From Chromobotia macracanthus (Eukaryota; Chordata; Actinopteri; Cypriniformes; Botiidae), in NCBI GenBank assembly GCA_036877525.1, contig JAZGTH010000005.1:4482001-4546000 (forward strand): a stretch of 64,000 bases of DNA, read 5' to 3'. A program made the position numbers and the translations under genes. The notes beneath the pieces are model-generated. The model was not told the origin of the DNA. It did not search any database and saw nothing but the letters and a program-made list of their open reading frames with translations. Every line of letters begins with the position of its first letter. Positions within the stretch are counted from its first letter, which is position 1. This document shows positions 12,999-27,300 of the stretch, piece by piece.

Positions 12999-13036
<38 letters not shown>
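12999..13036. repeat. (TA)n microsatellite
   Basis: Alternating AT/TA units directly abut the left arm of the hairpin at 13036. Confidence 0.9.
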
Positions 13037-13038
<2 letters not shown>

Positions 13039-13110
13039 AAGGAGTACCATGAAAATAGTATACAGCTCTGAAAAAAAATATGTATACGTATTTTCATGGT
13101 ACTCCTTCAA
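13036..13110. repeat. Near-perfect 28-bp inverted repeat (fold-back hairpin)
   Basis: The left arm (13036-13063) starts TTGAAGGAGTACCATG and the right arm (13082-13110) ends CATGGTACTCCTTCAA. They are reverse complements along their full length apart from one extra base, and are separated by an 18-base A-rich loop. The structure follows relic coding sequence of gemin5 and a TA repeat, which suggests a palindromic MITE end or a foldback insertion. Confidence 0.9.
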
Positions 13111-13952
13111 AGATTACCATATTACCATGGTAATTTTAAGAGCTTTTATTTTTTTAAATTCTGGAACACAAATCCTAAGACTAGTTGTCTTTTTTTAGCT
13201 ACGTTAGTTACGTTTAGTCAATCTTTATCCTTAAATGTAACATTTTAACATGCATAATATATTAAAGATGCTGGGTTTTCTGTGTCACTAATGGAATCAA
13301 AGCTGATTATTTAATGGTGTTAATGATTCTTTGTTATTCAGCAGACATGGATAAAACAATGTACTGAAATACAACAGTGTAGTCTGTTACCTGTATGAAT
13401 GACTCTTGTAAGATGTACACTTCTAAATAATAGAAATTATTTAATTCCATGACTCACTGAAATCACAACTCATGTCTGTATCTAAATGAATCAAGAACTG
13501 TACATATGTAAAGGAATAGATTAGTCCATTAAAATGATTGTAGCAGCTTAAGTATTTAATTATAAGTCGATAAAACTAATGAAACAATAAGTGTTTTTCC
13601 TCTGTTTTAGAAATATCCACTTCCTGATGTCATGGAGCGTTGAATTATTCTTTACATGGACACACACACTTTGCTCGGCTACCTTAACACTTCTACTCCA
13701 AAGCCACAACGTTGTTGCACAAATATGGTTAATAAATACATGTACCTTATCTTATTGCACTTAGTTTGATATCATTACTTTTCTTATGTAAAATTCACCT
13801 GTGTGCCTATGTCTACTAAAAAAATGTTTTCCTATGAAGCAGTGCATTCTAAACTGTCAAAAATAACTTTAGTAACCATGTAGCTTTATAACAAAATTGT
13901 ACATTAAAAACTCTAACCATATTAAAACACTTTGTATTAAGTTACATGGTGT

Positions 13953-13958
13953 TTTATT
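13953..13958 (-). terminator. Candidate distal poly(A) signal of cnot8
   Basis: Minus-strand AATAAA about 700 bases past the cnot8 stop. A second AATAAA is at 14210-14215. Which one is used cannot be told from sequence. The gemin5 relic's own AATAAA (13731-13736, plus strand) is about 220 bp away, so the two genes were tail to tail. Confidence 0.45.
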
Positions 13959-14649
13959 AAAAATAATCTTGCTACAATATATTATCCTTATTTTTTAGAG
14001 ATGCCTTAAAACATAAAATTACTATTGCACATTGGCTGATAGAAAACATTTTAATACAACAGCTTTGAACAACAGAAACAATATGTACCACAAAACAATA
14101 TGTAGTCACTGCATGACAAATTTAAAACTATTACAGAGGACCTGTAGACTTCCTGTTCTGAGATACCTCAAACCTGAATCTAAAATTGATTGAAAAATGC
14201 TAAGAACAGTTTATTAAGTTTATATTTAAATACACATATTTGCCAGCATATTTTAAAATACAATCCCTACCACCATGTTCCAACATTGAATGGGTTTTTT
14301 GTACCAATTAAACCTTGAGTCTTTATAGGAAATATCAAAACATTTCTAAAAAGAACTAAGCATATTAAAATGTCTGAAGTCTCCTTAGTAGTAATATACA
14401 CAAGCACTGGTCCCATGCTTAAAACATTTGTTTTTAATACTGTAAAACAAAAGCTAAAATATTCAAAAGCAGCAGATGGGAGTAAGAGGAACATATCTGG
14501 TGTCCTGGAAAGTTGCAGTGTGATGAACTACCATGCAGAAAAGAATGTGCGATGAAGCAATGCAAAACTCTTGGCATTTCACAATGTCCTTTTTGATTGC
14601 ATGAATCATAGTGCATCATTCACTTGGTCAATGACGCTTGATCGTCCGG

Positions 14650-16622
14650 TCAGTGTTTGTTGTTGGTTTCCTCCTGCGAGGAGTTGGAGATTCCGTTCTG
14701 ACTTTGAGAAGAACCCGACCCCAGGCCGTAGAGCCGCCCACAATACTTTGCATCATCAATGTTGTCTTCAAAAAACAGCTGTGGAGATACAGAACTTTTA
14801 TAATTACAGGACAATATTATAGATACAAAACAATTATAATTTAGTCTCAGTGTACTCCTGTGGACTTCACACTACACAGAAAAATTCCATCACGGTTTAG
14901 GAAGGTAATGTTTTATCAGATGGTATATACAAGTGCAAGCTGTAGCTACAAATATTATGCGTTTCATTATCATGCTACAAAATGTGAAATTTGTATTATC
15001 AGACATTTATTATAAGTATTTCTATTGCATTGAAGCATGTGCATGATCGAACACTTTTCACTCGGTGTAAACAGACCTTTTGTTGCAGTTTGTTTGGTTC
15101 TTGGTGTGAAAAGGACTTTCCTTGGCAACAGATTAGTATTAAACTAAGCAGGTGGGCTAGGACTGGCCAGCTAAGATCTCAATACTACAGTTCCATGAAG
15201 TAAATATTAACCTCTTTCATGCGGAAGAAGGCCATTCCAGTAAGCAGCGAGTCTGATCCAGCCTGATGCTGCCTGCCAATCCTTTTTAGTTCCAGCTGGT
15301 CTGCCACTTCCTGGAGCCCCCCCTAAAAACATCAACACATGGTATTGTCCAATAATAATAAACACCAAAACATCCACTGGCCCTAGAAGCATCATGCACA
15401 CTTTCTTATACCTTGAGGTTTTTGCAGCTCTTCATAAGATATTTGACATCATAGATGGCTGGAAAGAAAAGGTTTAAGATCTGAAAGAACTCATGTTCCT
15501 CCTCAGGTAGCCTGGAGTCTGTGAGGAGCTTCACCAGGTAGCCAAAATCATAGCCACTAACAGACAGAGTAGAAGAATGAAAAGCTGTGATTAACACATA
15601 TGGCACCATTAATAATGTTCTTACATGTGGCAATCATCATTAAAAAAAACAATTAAATGGCACTGATACACAGACTCGCCCCCTAGTTACCTATGAAATG
15701 AAAGCCACTTGACGTTTTCACAAAGCACCAGGCCTGATGTCATCAGGAGCTCTGCAAAGTACAGCGTATCAATCCCTTCCTCCTCATGCTTCTTAAACTG
15801 CAGACCGGAGTTCTGCAGGAGATCTATTGAGTCCTGAGAATACATGTCCTCTCTGCAGAGCACAGGCCAAACATTATACACCATTATAACCAGTCCATAC
15901 ACCTGTCTTTTTCAAATTGCAAAACTGATACTAAATGGTTTCCAACAAATCACTTAGCAAACACCAATAATGAACTGAGTGCTAATTAGAATCATCAGGA
16001 TCTTAATGTTGGACACCTACGTCAGATTGAATTTGAAGTTGAACTGCCAGGTTGTGGTTCCCGGAGGGTAGTCTCCATCTTCATTCATAAACGTTAACCC
16101 CAGCTGGATAATTTTTAAAAGATCTACGTTGCACCGCAGCAGCTGATATTGGTAGTCAACAGTACTGCGGAACTCTCCGATGGGACGGACAACCACTCCA
16201 GGAAACTCAGTGTCCTGATGTATTGAAGAAACAGTGTCAAGCTCACAGGACAAAACACACTGGACTGTCCCTGGTACGTAACAAGGGCTATAGAGGCAAT
16301 CTGTGGCATGCTGTCTGCTAAACAAATATATGTAAACATTAACACAATATTTAAGCTACTTAGACCCCCATAGACTTCTATTGTAAATGCATTACTGTAT
16401 ATAAGGCTTTGTTCTTACAAATAGTTCCTTTAATGTTTCTGTAAGCAATTTAAACAGTTTAACATTTTTCAACAGGTAGATAAACATCAGTACAGATGCA
16501 CACACCATGGCGATATAATTGTAGTTCTGAATGATGTGTCGTATCTTTCTCATCTCCTCCTCCACATTGCTGGCCCAGACCTCACAGATAATCTGACTGG
16601 TATCTGCAAGTGCGGCTGGCAT
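14650..16622 (-). CDS. cnot8: CCR4-NOT deadenylase subunit 8 (CAF1 family), 6 coding exons
   Basis: Catalytic CAF1-type 3'-to-5' poly(A) exonuclease of the CCR4-NOT complex, which shortens mRNA tails in the cytoplasm. Coding exons on the minus strand are 16506-16622, 16021-16214, 15691-15852, 15412-15556, 15212-15322 and 14650-14778, giving 858 nt (285 aa plus TGA) with consistent phases. The DEDD-h catalytic set is present: Asp40 and Glu42 in DTEFPG, Asp161 in SGYDFGY, His225 and Asp230 in RQHQAGSD. Most of the body (CEVWASNVEEEMRKIR, KLLTDSRLPEEEHEFF) favours CNOT8 over its paralogue CNOT7. However, the tail after YGLGSGSS is short and CNOT7-like, and differs from the longer human CNOT8 end. 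The start is the first ATG of exon 2; a non-coding exon 1 lies at 17307 to about 17406. No lesion was seen. Confidence 0.95.
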
Positions 16623-17306
16623 GATGATAATGAAGACTGAGGAAGTGATCGAGTATCCGGGCAAACCTGAAGCTCTCACAGGCAAAAGAAACTGTACGAG
16701 CAATAAAGTAAACAGAACTTGAGTGTTAGGTCTCAGTCAGTTATCTGAGATGTATACTAAAGGTTATCGTGAAATTATGAAAATATGAAGTGTGTCGATA
16801 TTAAATGTTGATGAATATTAGGGAAATATTAAATATTTCCAGATCCAACTAATCGATTACCAAAGCAGCCTTTTCAGTTAAGTCTACTATCAGGGCATTT
16901 ATAATTGGTTAACCCACATGGCCGTAGAAATATAAAAACGCAAAACAAAAAATTTTTATTTTAAATTTATTTTAAAGCATTAATTAAATATGAATACACT
17001 TAAGGTTAATATGCATAGCCCAAACAGAAGACTAGCCAAACAAAACGCATCTTTTGAACAAAATCTTTTAAGAAAAATCTAATTAATATAAGATATTAAT
17101 TTGATTAACCATGTTAATTGCTTAAAAATAAACTGTTAATAGATTAAAATTAACAATGTTGTTGGTGGATGGCGTTAGCTCGTATTAGCTTCTCCTATTC
17201 AGTTGTCTCCAAACAAACGGAGATTTTTATATTTTATACCCTGTGAAACGCTACTAAATAAAGACTATATAACGAAATCTAACGTTTACACGATATGACT
17301 TAGTAC

Positions 17307-17406
17307 CTGGCAAAAGCTGTGTGAAATGTAAATGCAGAGGCCGCTGTACTGGCTGGACAACTAGCAGTGACTCCAAACACACACACACAAGCAATGCTGC
17401 TTCCGG
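17307..17406 (-). promoter_or_regulatory. Probable non-coding first exon and core promoter of cnot8
   Basis: On the minus strand the donor CCAG|GTACTAAG at 17307/17306 follows exon-like GC-richer sequence. An acceptor TTGCCTGTGAG at about 16675 would join it to the 5' UTR just before the cnot8 ATG. CTTCCGG at 17400-17406 gives CCGGAAG on the minus strand, an ETS-type site typical of housekeeping promoters. The transcription start is not determined. Confidence 0.5.
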
Positions 17407-18760
17407 TCCCGCGGGACTATGGGAAAACACCCACCAAAATAAAAGCCCTTGACTCAAGCACAGCGCAGAACAATAGCACAGCCCTTACAAAGCATGTAAA
17501 CACGTCCTGATCAACTTGTCCGGTGTTTCTTCTTTTTTTGCGATTATGACAGGCCGGCTGTATAATACTTCTGTTTCTATTACAGGATCGTGGTCACTAC
17601 AAAACAATTTACCAGGCATAATAAAAGATAAAAAGCCTAAATAAATACAGGAAATAATTAATAAAGGAAATAAAATTAAGGAAAAAGTAAAACAAAAATG
17701 TGTAAAATATTTATTTTTTTCTATTTTAATTCCATTTTGTATTTATTTTCCTATTACATTTTTTATTTAATTTTTTTATTGGTCTTCTATACATGTTGTT
17801 GCAAGCTAAATTATTGTTTTCCAAATATGTGGAAAACAACTGACCTAGCAATAAGATTAACATTGTAATATATTACGATATTAAATGTCCCATTAATATA
17901 AACTTTTGTCTCTTACCATATTTTACTAGACATAGCAAAAATCATAGACTCACAGTCATCATACTGTTCTCCCAGGCTGTAGCTGCTGTAACAGTTTTGA
18001 GTCGCAAGATGGGGTCCACTAGATATTGACACTATTTAAGTTATATAGTGAGGTGATTGTCCGTTTGCTTTTTCAATTTGCTTACATCGCTTACATACAT
18101 AATTTGCTAATGTTCTTTTAACGTGAACACTTTACATTGATCCTGTTTAAGTGCACACCTTTAAACATGCAGGACATTGAGCCAGCTTCTTTGCTAAACA
18201 TATTTCATTAACCTATGTTTACTTTTCACAATTTGTATAGGGTTTCGAATGAAAATCAATTATTCTGTGTCCTAAATTAGAATCAGCCTAGAGATCAAGA
18301 TTTATGACACTCAAGACTCACAAATACACAGACAAAAATAACATTATAAGGACTAAAAGAAAGGAACTTTTTATATTTGTTGTGAAACTACAAAACATAC
18401 TCTTGTGCTGGTGATATATTTACAATTCTTGTTGACAGTACAGTGTCAATGATAAAATTCACAGCTTTCTGAAGTCTCACAAGAGAAATAAAAGACAGCA
18501 AACCCAAATCACAAAAGTGCATAATTTTGAGCTGCACTTCTTAAACCACATCTGTGATCAGAACAGGTTTTTTCATCATTATAACAAGATTTTTAAAAAT
18601 GCACTGGAGCTTCCAAAATAAAAGTACTGTGAACAATAAACAACTAATCATTCATGACTACCAGCATCAGATACTGACAATGTTTACACCTATTAATTAT
18701 TTATAACAAGTCTTGCTTGATGACATCATGTATGCATGACTGGACTAAGCAGTCCAAAAT

Positions 18761-18783
18761 AATAATAATAATAATAATAATAA
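18761..18783. repeat. (AAT)n microsatellite
   Basis: About seven AAT/ATA units, read directly. Confidence 0.9.
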
Positions 18784-19374
18784 AACTCAGACTGGAAATT
18801 GAGGAGCACCTAAGCAAGACAATTCTCTCTTCAACAATATGCAATGTGTGATAGTATACTATAGTATACTGCATGACCAGTGACAACATAAGACTTGTTT
18901 TCTCTTGTTCGAGTACTCTCATAATAAGAAAAATTGTAGTGCTTCCAAGTAAACAGTTTACATTCACAGCAAACATCTTGACGTGATTTTCCAAAGGGGA
19001 CACACTGCTTCTCTTACATTTAAAAGAAATCATTCAAAATGATGAACTTGACAGTTTCTGGTAAAAATCACAATGATAAAAAACTGTACCTTAATTAAAA
19101 TGCCTATGTGAGAAATATTTACGTCACACAGCACCTTAATACACTGAGCTAGGAGGCAGGCAGTGTACTGTCTATTACAGAGTCTAAACTGTGTTACATA
19201 GTGAAAAAAATACAATAAAGAGAGCTGGGACCCAGCAAGAGACAAGCACAAATACTCTAATAAACTAAAATTAACTACAGGATCTACAAGAAAATATGCA
19301 ACAACACAGTACAACAAAAATATGAAAACAACATAGTACGGTACGACTACTTTAATGTGAAAATTATTATAGAC

Positions 19375-19432
19375 TGATATATAGACAGATATATATATAT
19401 AGACAGATATATATATATATATATATATATAT
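19375..19432. repeat. Compound (TA)n / AGACAGATA microsatellite
   Basis: TATATAGACAGATATAT units are followed by a pure TA run. Confidence 0.9.
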
Positions 19433-21836
19433 CTGGCTAAATGTCAAGCTTTGGGACAGAATTTTTGTTGGGTCTTAAATGTGGTTTATAGTACGCCATC
19501 ATAAAAAATAAATATGCACAGATGAAATCTGTTAACGTCATTTCCTACATCAACAATTTATGCAAGAGAATTGCAATTAAGAAAGTCCGTTAAAAAATGA
19601 GTCCAAGCTCTTCCAAAAACACTTATAAGCTGCAATGAAACGTACATCCAGTTTTAGCTGATCATACTAGCATATGCCACTGGGTGGCGCAAGGGACTAG
19701 GCCAGTAATCATACTGGATATACACAAATTCTTTAAACCAGACGTTGTTACTTTGAAAAGCATCATGGCCCAGGTTGTTTATTTCAGTATATTTATGCCA
19801 TATTATGAATGTAGTATGAAAGCAGTTATAAATATTACAGAAAGATGTCATTAGGAACATAAGTGTAAATAAGACATACTACACTATACCAACAGGGGGA
19901 CTCAGCAGAATGTAAAACAATAAGAGCGTGACTCATGTACTGCACTACGAAAATCTTTGCCTAAACTTTACAGTTTAATGTAACTTTGAAACATGATTAA
20001 ATTTTGGAGCTAATATACTACGTTAGTTCAAAATAATGGGAATCTGTATCAAATGAAGGGGAAACTTTTTTTTTTAAAGTGCTACATTTAAGCATCCAGC
20101 TGCTCAGGATGGTAAAAACCAATCATGTTCAAAAATAATTTCAATTACATGGTACACAGTAACATTCATAGTCATCTATTATCAAAATATTTAACTCAAC
20201 ATTTTGCTTGTAGATGTGCTGCTGAAGCAAAATTAATCCTGGTATAGTGGGAGTGCTCATTTACATAACACAAATGTCACAAATGATTCTTTTCATATGC
20301 GGAATCTCCAAGTGGTATGCAAGCAGATCTCTGCACTGGGGCACGATACATTATTAAATGTTTACGGGGAGGGCTGGGAATTATAAACTGTTTCTTTGCA
20401 GTGACCCAGATGTGTTGAGATGATGATAATGTTCCAGATTTCTCAAATTTAGCTGGTTGTATTTTGGTTATTTTTCACTTAAAAATTAAAAGAATTTTTT
20501 GTCAAGAAAATGAAACCTATATTTAGGCCCATGTTTTGGATTGTGACACTTTTAAAAATAATACAATAATACATTTATATTGTTATATATTACAGTGTGA
20601 TGATGAATGATTTTATTTCCTCCCACATCACTAGGCATGCACTAATGGTTATTAGAATCTGGGGGTAATTCTGCTTAATTGCCATTAAATAATGTCACAA
20701 TGAAAAAATCTTAATGGCCCTAAAATAAGCTTTATTGTCTTGTTTCAGTTTGAGATTAACACAAACACACAAAATGCTTCTCCAGGTTTGTTGCACCAGT
20801 AATGAGCTGTCAGAAATGTTAAAGTGTTTGCTTTCAACACATAAAATGACACTATTATTAGTTTAGAACCTGACCGACAGATTACTAGTCACATAAACTA
20901 GCAATTACACTTGTGTTTATAGCCTGGAGCTAACCTGTTGTAGGACAGGAGGTCTGCATATAGATTACGTGAGGTACAAACCTTAGAACCTAATGTGTCA
21001 CTGCGAGTAATACAATGGGAAGTTAACAAACAAAAGAGTTGGGAAATAGGATTTTGCTTCAACAAGTTTCTTTTTCGCATTCAAAATGTGCTTTTTGCTT
21101 GATTCTCTATAAAAATGCCTTTCTCGCTATCTGATTTCTAATAAAGTGCATGAACTATCTGATATTCTACCTGAGAGTCTGCGGAACTAAGTGCAGTTTC
21201 TACATCATATTACGAACATTTGCACTAAACGAATGCACATTTTGTTTTTTATGTGGGACTAACAAAACAAACATGGAGTAATGTTAGCAATCTACTTAAT
21301 CTACTAACCGGTCTAGTTAACTGTCATGCGTTAGTTTCATGCTTGCTAACACCTGTAACCGTTTACACTTTTGCAAAATTAAAACAAATGTCCAACTTCT
21401 ACCAAACATAAATGAGGACAGAATTAGCTAGTCTGCAGTGGGACGTGACTAGCCTAGCATGATTATGCCCATTCATTTTGTCATTGCAACAAAGTTATAT
21501 GTTATATACTGATTTTCGAACCCTTGTGCTATAAACAGTGGTAGTACCGTAAGTTTCTGTATTTCACATCATCAAGAGTTACAGTGTGCAGACCTGCCAG
21601 ATCGGCAGAGCAGCATGTTTCAAAGAATGCACTGTTGTTTTTGAATGACCACTAAAATACCTAATACAGATACAGACATACTTATATTAGTAACAGAACA
21701 CAATAACAGTAAAAATAATAAAGATATCTACAAATTTCTTGCCCGACATACATTGTCTTTCATGCATCTTCATAATATCAGACATCAGTTTTGTCTCCAT
21801 GGAAACAGCAGTTAAGATGAAAATACTTGAGATCCT

Positions 21837-24284
21837 TTACACGTCGTCGGCTGGTAGGTCAGGAACGTTTATCTTCGCTCTGGTGAAGAAGGCCATTTTC
21901 TCTCTATGAGATGTAACAACAGGCAATGAGTTCGACTTAAAACAAGACGGTATTAGATATGAAACCAAATAAAATGGTTGTTAGTTCAATACCTGCCCAA
22001 AAACACATTGAGCTGCCTACCTAGACAGCATTTTAAGGCAACATAAGCATGTTCACCACCTACATCATGTTCCCTATTTACCTCGTTTTGGCCAAATTCG
22101 GTGAGAGCATTGCACAGTATTGCATCTCCCACAGTAATCACAAAATGCATTGCAATGGGCTTGGTATAGAAGTGTAGAGTATAATTTACTTCATTCATTG
22201 CCAAAAAACATTAAAAATGAAAGTGTGATAAAAAACTGACTATCACAACATTTGTGTGTGCCATGTATATCTATGCTTAGTTTCATCAGTAGCTTAGCAA
22301 CATCAAATTATTTTGGCATCAAGTGTGAGTCAACTTTCCAGTGCTCTGTGCAACAGCGCTTTTAGTGTAGCATGGGCATGGCGCCTAAGAAGGTAGCTGT
22401 CTATGTAGGCAGTAACTCAAATAACCTATGCCAACACTACCTTTAAGAGCTGATACTTCTAGCAAAAGTAGGAATTATCTTTAGAATCAGCTAAAAACAT
22501 GAATGGCTAGCAACTGAAGCTCACCTGAAAGACTGGACCTCGGGGACCTCTTTAAGGCTTTGCCCACGGATCTTGTGCACATCCTTAGCTGCTGCTCTCA
22601 TCATCTTCTCCACTTTGTGTTCCTGTAGCTGCTCTTCCTGCGTCTGAGGAAAGAGTGCACAAACAACATCAGATGCAATAAGCTATAACAGAATGACATT
22701 TCCTAAGTGAATCTTAACTACAGACAGGAAAAGGGTATTACAGAAACATCTTAGCCTCACATAAAAAAATCCTATAAACTATCCTAACTTTAGGATAACC
22801 CAACTGGTGTCCTAACTTTAAACTTAGTTGAAGCCTATCTTAATAATCACATTTAAAACAACCATGTACAAGAGTAAATGTTGCATTAATTAATTTAAGA
22901 TGACACACAGTAGTAACTGATGGTAAAAGGACTTTTGGAAGACACAGATGATGTTCTGAGTAAGATGGCATTTTAGTGTCACAAACAAAATAGTACTAAA
23001 GTCATAGAAGTTTGAGAATAATGTCTGAATTAAAACAATAAAGTGACATATTGGATGAATAAAGTTCTTGTAATACCAGAAAATGTAATACCAATTTGTG
23101 AAAAATCCTAATTTAATATCCGATTACAACTTAAGAACGGTTCTGTAATATGCCTCCTGGATCCTAATGTTTAGCCTGCTAAGCCTGCTGAAGCGGTTGT
23201 CAACCTTTTAACAAGCACATCTAGTAACATCCTTCCCAACGCACCTGTCTTTCTGCCTGTTTGAGCAGCAGTCGGAAACGTTCGTCCTCCTGCACCCATG
23301 CGGGGAGGGTGTGCTGACCCTGTTGCCGGGCCTTTTCCAGCTGGTCCTTCAATTCCCGCAACACATGCAGCTCCTCATTCAGACGGCTGTGCCGTGTGCG
23401 GGTCACCTGCAGATCCAGCTCCAGATCCAGAGAGGTGCGGAGTAGACCATCTAGACCTCTGACCTGCATCGGTGGCTGTGAGACAAAATACACTCATCAC
23501 AGAGAGTAACCTTAAGAAGGTTTAGTGTCCTAAACAGGATATAATGGTGAAAGTTCATAAACCAGGCTGGGTGATACACTGAATATTTATAACATACTAT
23601 TTAATGCTGATTACTGCTGATATAAAAGAACTTTCATTTGTGAATTACTTTGAGACAGTTTGAGAGAGATTGATAGCACCTCTGTACACGTGAATCAGTT
23701 CATTACACAAATGAATTCTTTCAAACTGTTCACTCAAAAATGTTAATGGAATTCCATTCAAATATTAAACTATATATTGATATGGTCAAAGGGATGGTGG
23801 GCTTTAACCACCAGACTTAATTTCTTCACACTTGTAAGCTAGGATACATGATCATCATTTTTATATGACAGCTTTAAAAGTTTAAGGGCCTGTACTATAA
23901 TTTAAATCTTAGCTTGACTGCATACTTCTTATTAACCATTATTAACCAGCGTCCAAAACTCACACGCTTACTACGACATTGCTCTGTATCTTTGAAAGGC
24001 TAAAACGTTTCACCTAAGGCATATTCAGACCAAACTTGTTCTCTCTCTATAAACTGTGCTTCATTAGCACTGACCCCAGGTCAGCCCACAAATGACAGCA
24101 TTAACTATTAAACCACTGATAACATACTTAAACTCTTCTAAAGTGTTTAGGGCTAGTGAAATGCATAATTTCTTTAGAAGAATCTAAAGGTATCCTTATT
24201 AGAATTAGAGCTAGAACCTTCATGCTCTAATGAGTATAATAATTCTGGTAATTTATAATAATAATATAATATACTAATACACAG

Positions 24285-24343
<59 letters not shown>

Positions 24344-27300
24344 ATATCTATTGTCATGGTACCGTATGTTGCAACTGCGCAAGTGTTATTCTAGTCTGCA
24401 AAGAATATTCCAAGAATTCCACTGTACATGGTGTACTGTACGCTGTACACATAACAATAAAATGTTGCCTTTGAGACAGGCTCTAATGCTTAATGATGTT
24501 TTTCAAACAGAACATGAGTGTGAAATGCTTTGAGATTTGATGCATTTTATATGGTTTTATAATGGTTATATGGGGCTATGGTCAGGTAATATTTGACTAT
24601 GTTACCTTCTTCATCCGAACACTCCGTCTCTCTGAGGCATTCCTGATGAAGGGAGATTTCTTAGAGAGGGTGGAGCTGTCGCTATCACTGCGATTGATCT
24701 GCCAATGTGATGAATGAGAACATTGAGAAAAAGAGAGAATCAAGCAATATTTGTGCTGAAAATTTACATTAAATTTTAAAAAGTAAAAAAAATGGCTGAT
24801 AAATAAATACTGAGCTCTGCTTCAGTATGAAGACATGACATAAACATATTTGCATATCAGTTTGTTCTCACCCTGCAGATATACTGGCTCTGTGGTCCAG
24901 GAGAAAACGTCTTGGAGCGGATTATGGTGTTTCCGCGCATGAAAGGGTTTTGCTGGTGGACTTCATGCCGTCTCTCTTTGGGCCGAACCACAGACGCAGT
25001 GTGGCGGAGGCCATCCACACTAGTCTCTTTATTTACCTTGTAAAACACAACAAGAAAATTAAGTTTATCATTCACACACACACACACACACAGTCATTGG
25101 AAAGGTACAAAAATGCACACAAAAACTTATTTCACAGCGTGTAATTTTAGCACCAAATGAAATTACAAAAAACAATGATTTAATTGTTAATTTAATTGAA
25201 TGCTAAGCAATATTTTGCAGTTTTTACAATTGTTAGGGGAAAGTAGATTTTTACAAATATGGCAAATTATTTGCTGTCACCTTTTCGGTTATGACAGCTG
25301 CTGGTGTAGGCTTTAAAGGCTCCTCCTCCTGCTCCCACTGACAGTCATCGGGGTAAAACTCTTCATCCTCCTCCACATCACTGCTGACTCCATCCACAAA
25401 CACATCACCCTCCAGAGCCTCTGCTGGCCTACCACATTACACGCACACCTCAGTGTTAAAGATTTGAAAATGTTATTGTTGTAATTAAAATTTATGTAAA
25501 TGTAAATTTAATTTTGTTTGTTAGGTGATGTTATTCAGGTTTGATTATAGTTGTTTTTGTGACAAAACCAAAAAAATTAAGTATTTAATTTTTTGTAATA
25601 ATGTTATTACTTAATGTTATTGTTATTATTATTATTTCAGGATTAGTTTTTGCTTTCTGTGCTTTAAGCATCACATACTGTTTCATCACTTCCTTGTTTT
25701 GTTCTCACAACAGACAGCTGTTCTTCTCTGTAAATGTTTTTTAAAAGTCCTTAATTTAGTTTGTTTATTCTTTTGCAAAGTTTAAAATTCTTGCTTTTAT
25801 TTTTTTTTTTACATTTTTAACAACTATATTTTGTAATGTAATAACAGACATAAATACTTAAACTATTACTAAATACTATTATTCATAAAGAGTATTACAT
25901 AAGTGTTAATTTTGTTTAACAATGAGAGTGACACAATGCAATTAATTAATCTGAAAATAACTGTTGTTACTTTAAAAAACAGCTTAGCATCTGTCATCAA
26001 CTGATTGCTGACAAACCATAATGTTCCTAAAAGAGCAGCACATAATAATCTATCAAAACCAGTAACAGTAAGGGTGGAAATGCTGTGGAAAATGCAGCCC
26101 TGCCACATTCCTGTGCTGTTGTGTTTCAGTTCTATGCCAGTGTCTGTGTTTGAGTCATACTCTTGGTTGTAATCACGCGACTGCCCTTTATCCAATAAAC
26201 AAGCAGCACAGAGAGCTAATTTACTGTGTGCAAACAATTATTTAAAGTATCTAGAAAGTGACTGTAGCATGACAGATGAGTCCTGCTCGATACTCATGCA
26301 CAGTCGGATTAGTTGTGCATCCTGTTTGCTTTGCTGGTGTAATTCTGAAGAGAATCGCACATCAGGGAAAGCGAATCATCACCGCAACATTTACACCTGG
26401 TGTTATGATCTGTCTTGGGTTACCATTGTGTTTGGATTTGGGGAGGGGTGTATTAATACCTGTATTAACTGAACTAAGTGAGCTTCACATGGCCTGTGTT
26501 ACTTAACACACTTAAGATGTTCGCACAAGAAGTCTTGTGCAATCACATGCATTTAAAAGATGGAAATAACTGCCAAAGTATGAATTCTTGTTTTGATTGA
26601 CAGGTGAGTGGCAGTCTTTTATTGTTGAATATGAGATCCAAAAACACGTTAATAGCCAAGCTGCGCTGGAAGGTTATTATTACTGGATGTGGTGCGGCAG
26701 AGGGGACGGCAGGTAACATACCAGTCCTCCAGAAGAGTGTTGTCCAGGTGCGCTGCTGTGCTCTCCGAGCTGCAGGGAACTGAAATCTACAATTAAGAAA
26801 ACAATGTGGTTTATTTAAATGAAATTATATTACATTTGAGGAGACAACATCTACATTATGATCTTTCTGATACATGCTTAGAACAGCACATTAACAGTGG
26901 ACCAAAAACATTTCTTTCCCATATATTCCATATATTAAACTTCTGGTATTATGTAATTTGCATAATTAAATAAGATTTATAAAGACCTGTATTTAGCTTA
27001 GCGGTTATGCAAGTCCCAAAAGATTTAATAAAGTATTTGGCTGTGGTGAGGAATGTGTGTTTTACCAGCTCCTGTTGGGAGGAGGCCTCCTGCTCCTTGT
27101 GCCTTCCATCCATATCTGACATGTAGATGTAGTTGAGGAGGTTGTAGCACTTGGTGCACCACTCCTCTGAATACTCCTCATCAGCTAGACTGATCTGAGC
27201 TCCAGCCTACACGAGAAACAGACAAGAGCTCAATGATCCTTCACATTACAAGTATTCACATGACAGTACATGGAATCTGATCATCCATAGATACTTCATT

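Larger units (their letters stand above)
17407..21836. other. cnot8-wwc1 intergenic stretch, probably including the wwc1 3' UTR
   Basis: No coding signal was found in 4.4 kb. The part next to 21837 is presumably the wwc1 3' UTR. A minus-strand AATAAA lies at 20731-20736, about 1.1 kb past the stop, but is only one of several candidates. A/T-rich short repeats are scattered through it. The short open frames here are random. Confidence 0.6.
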
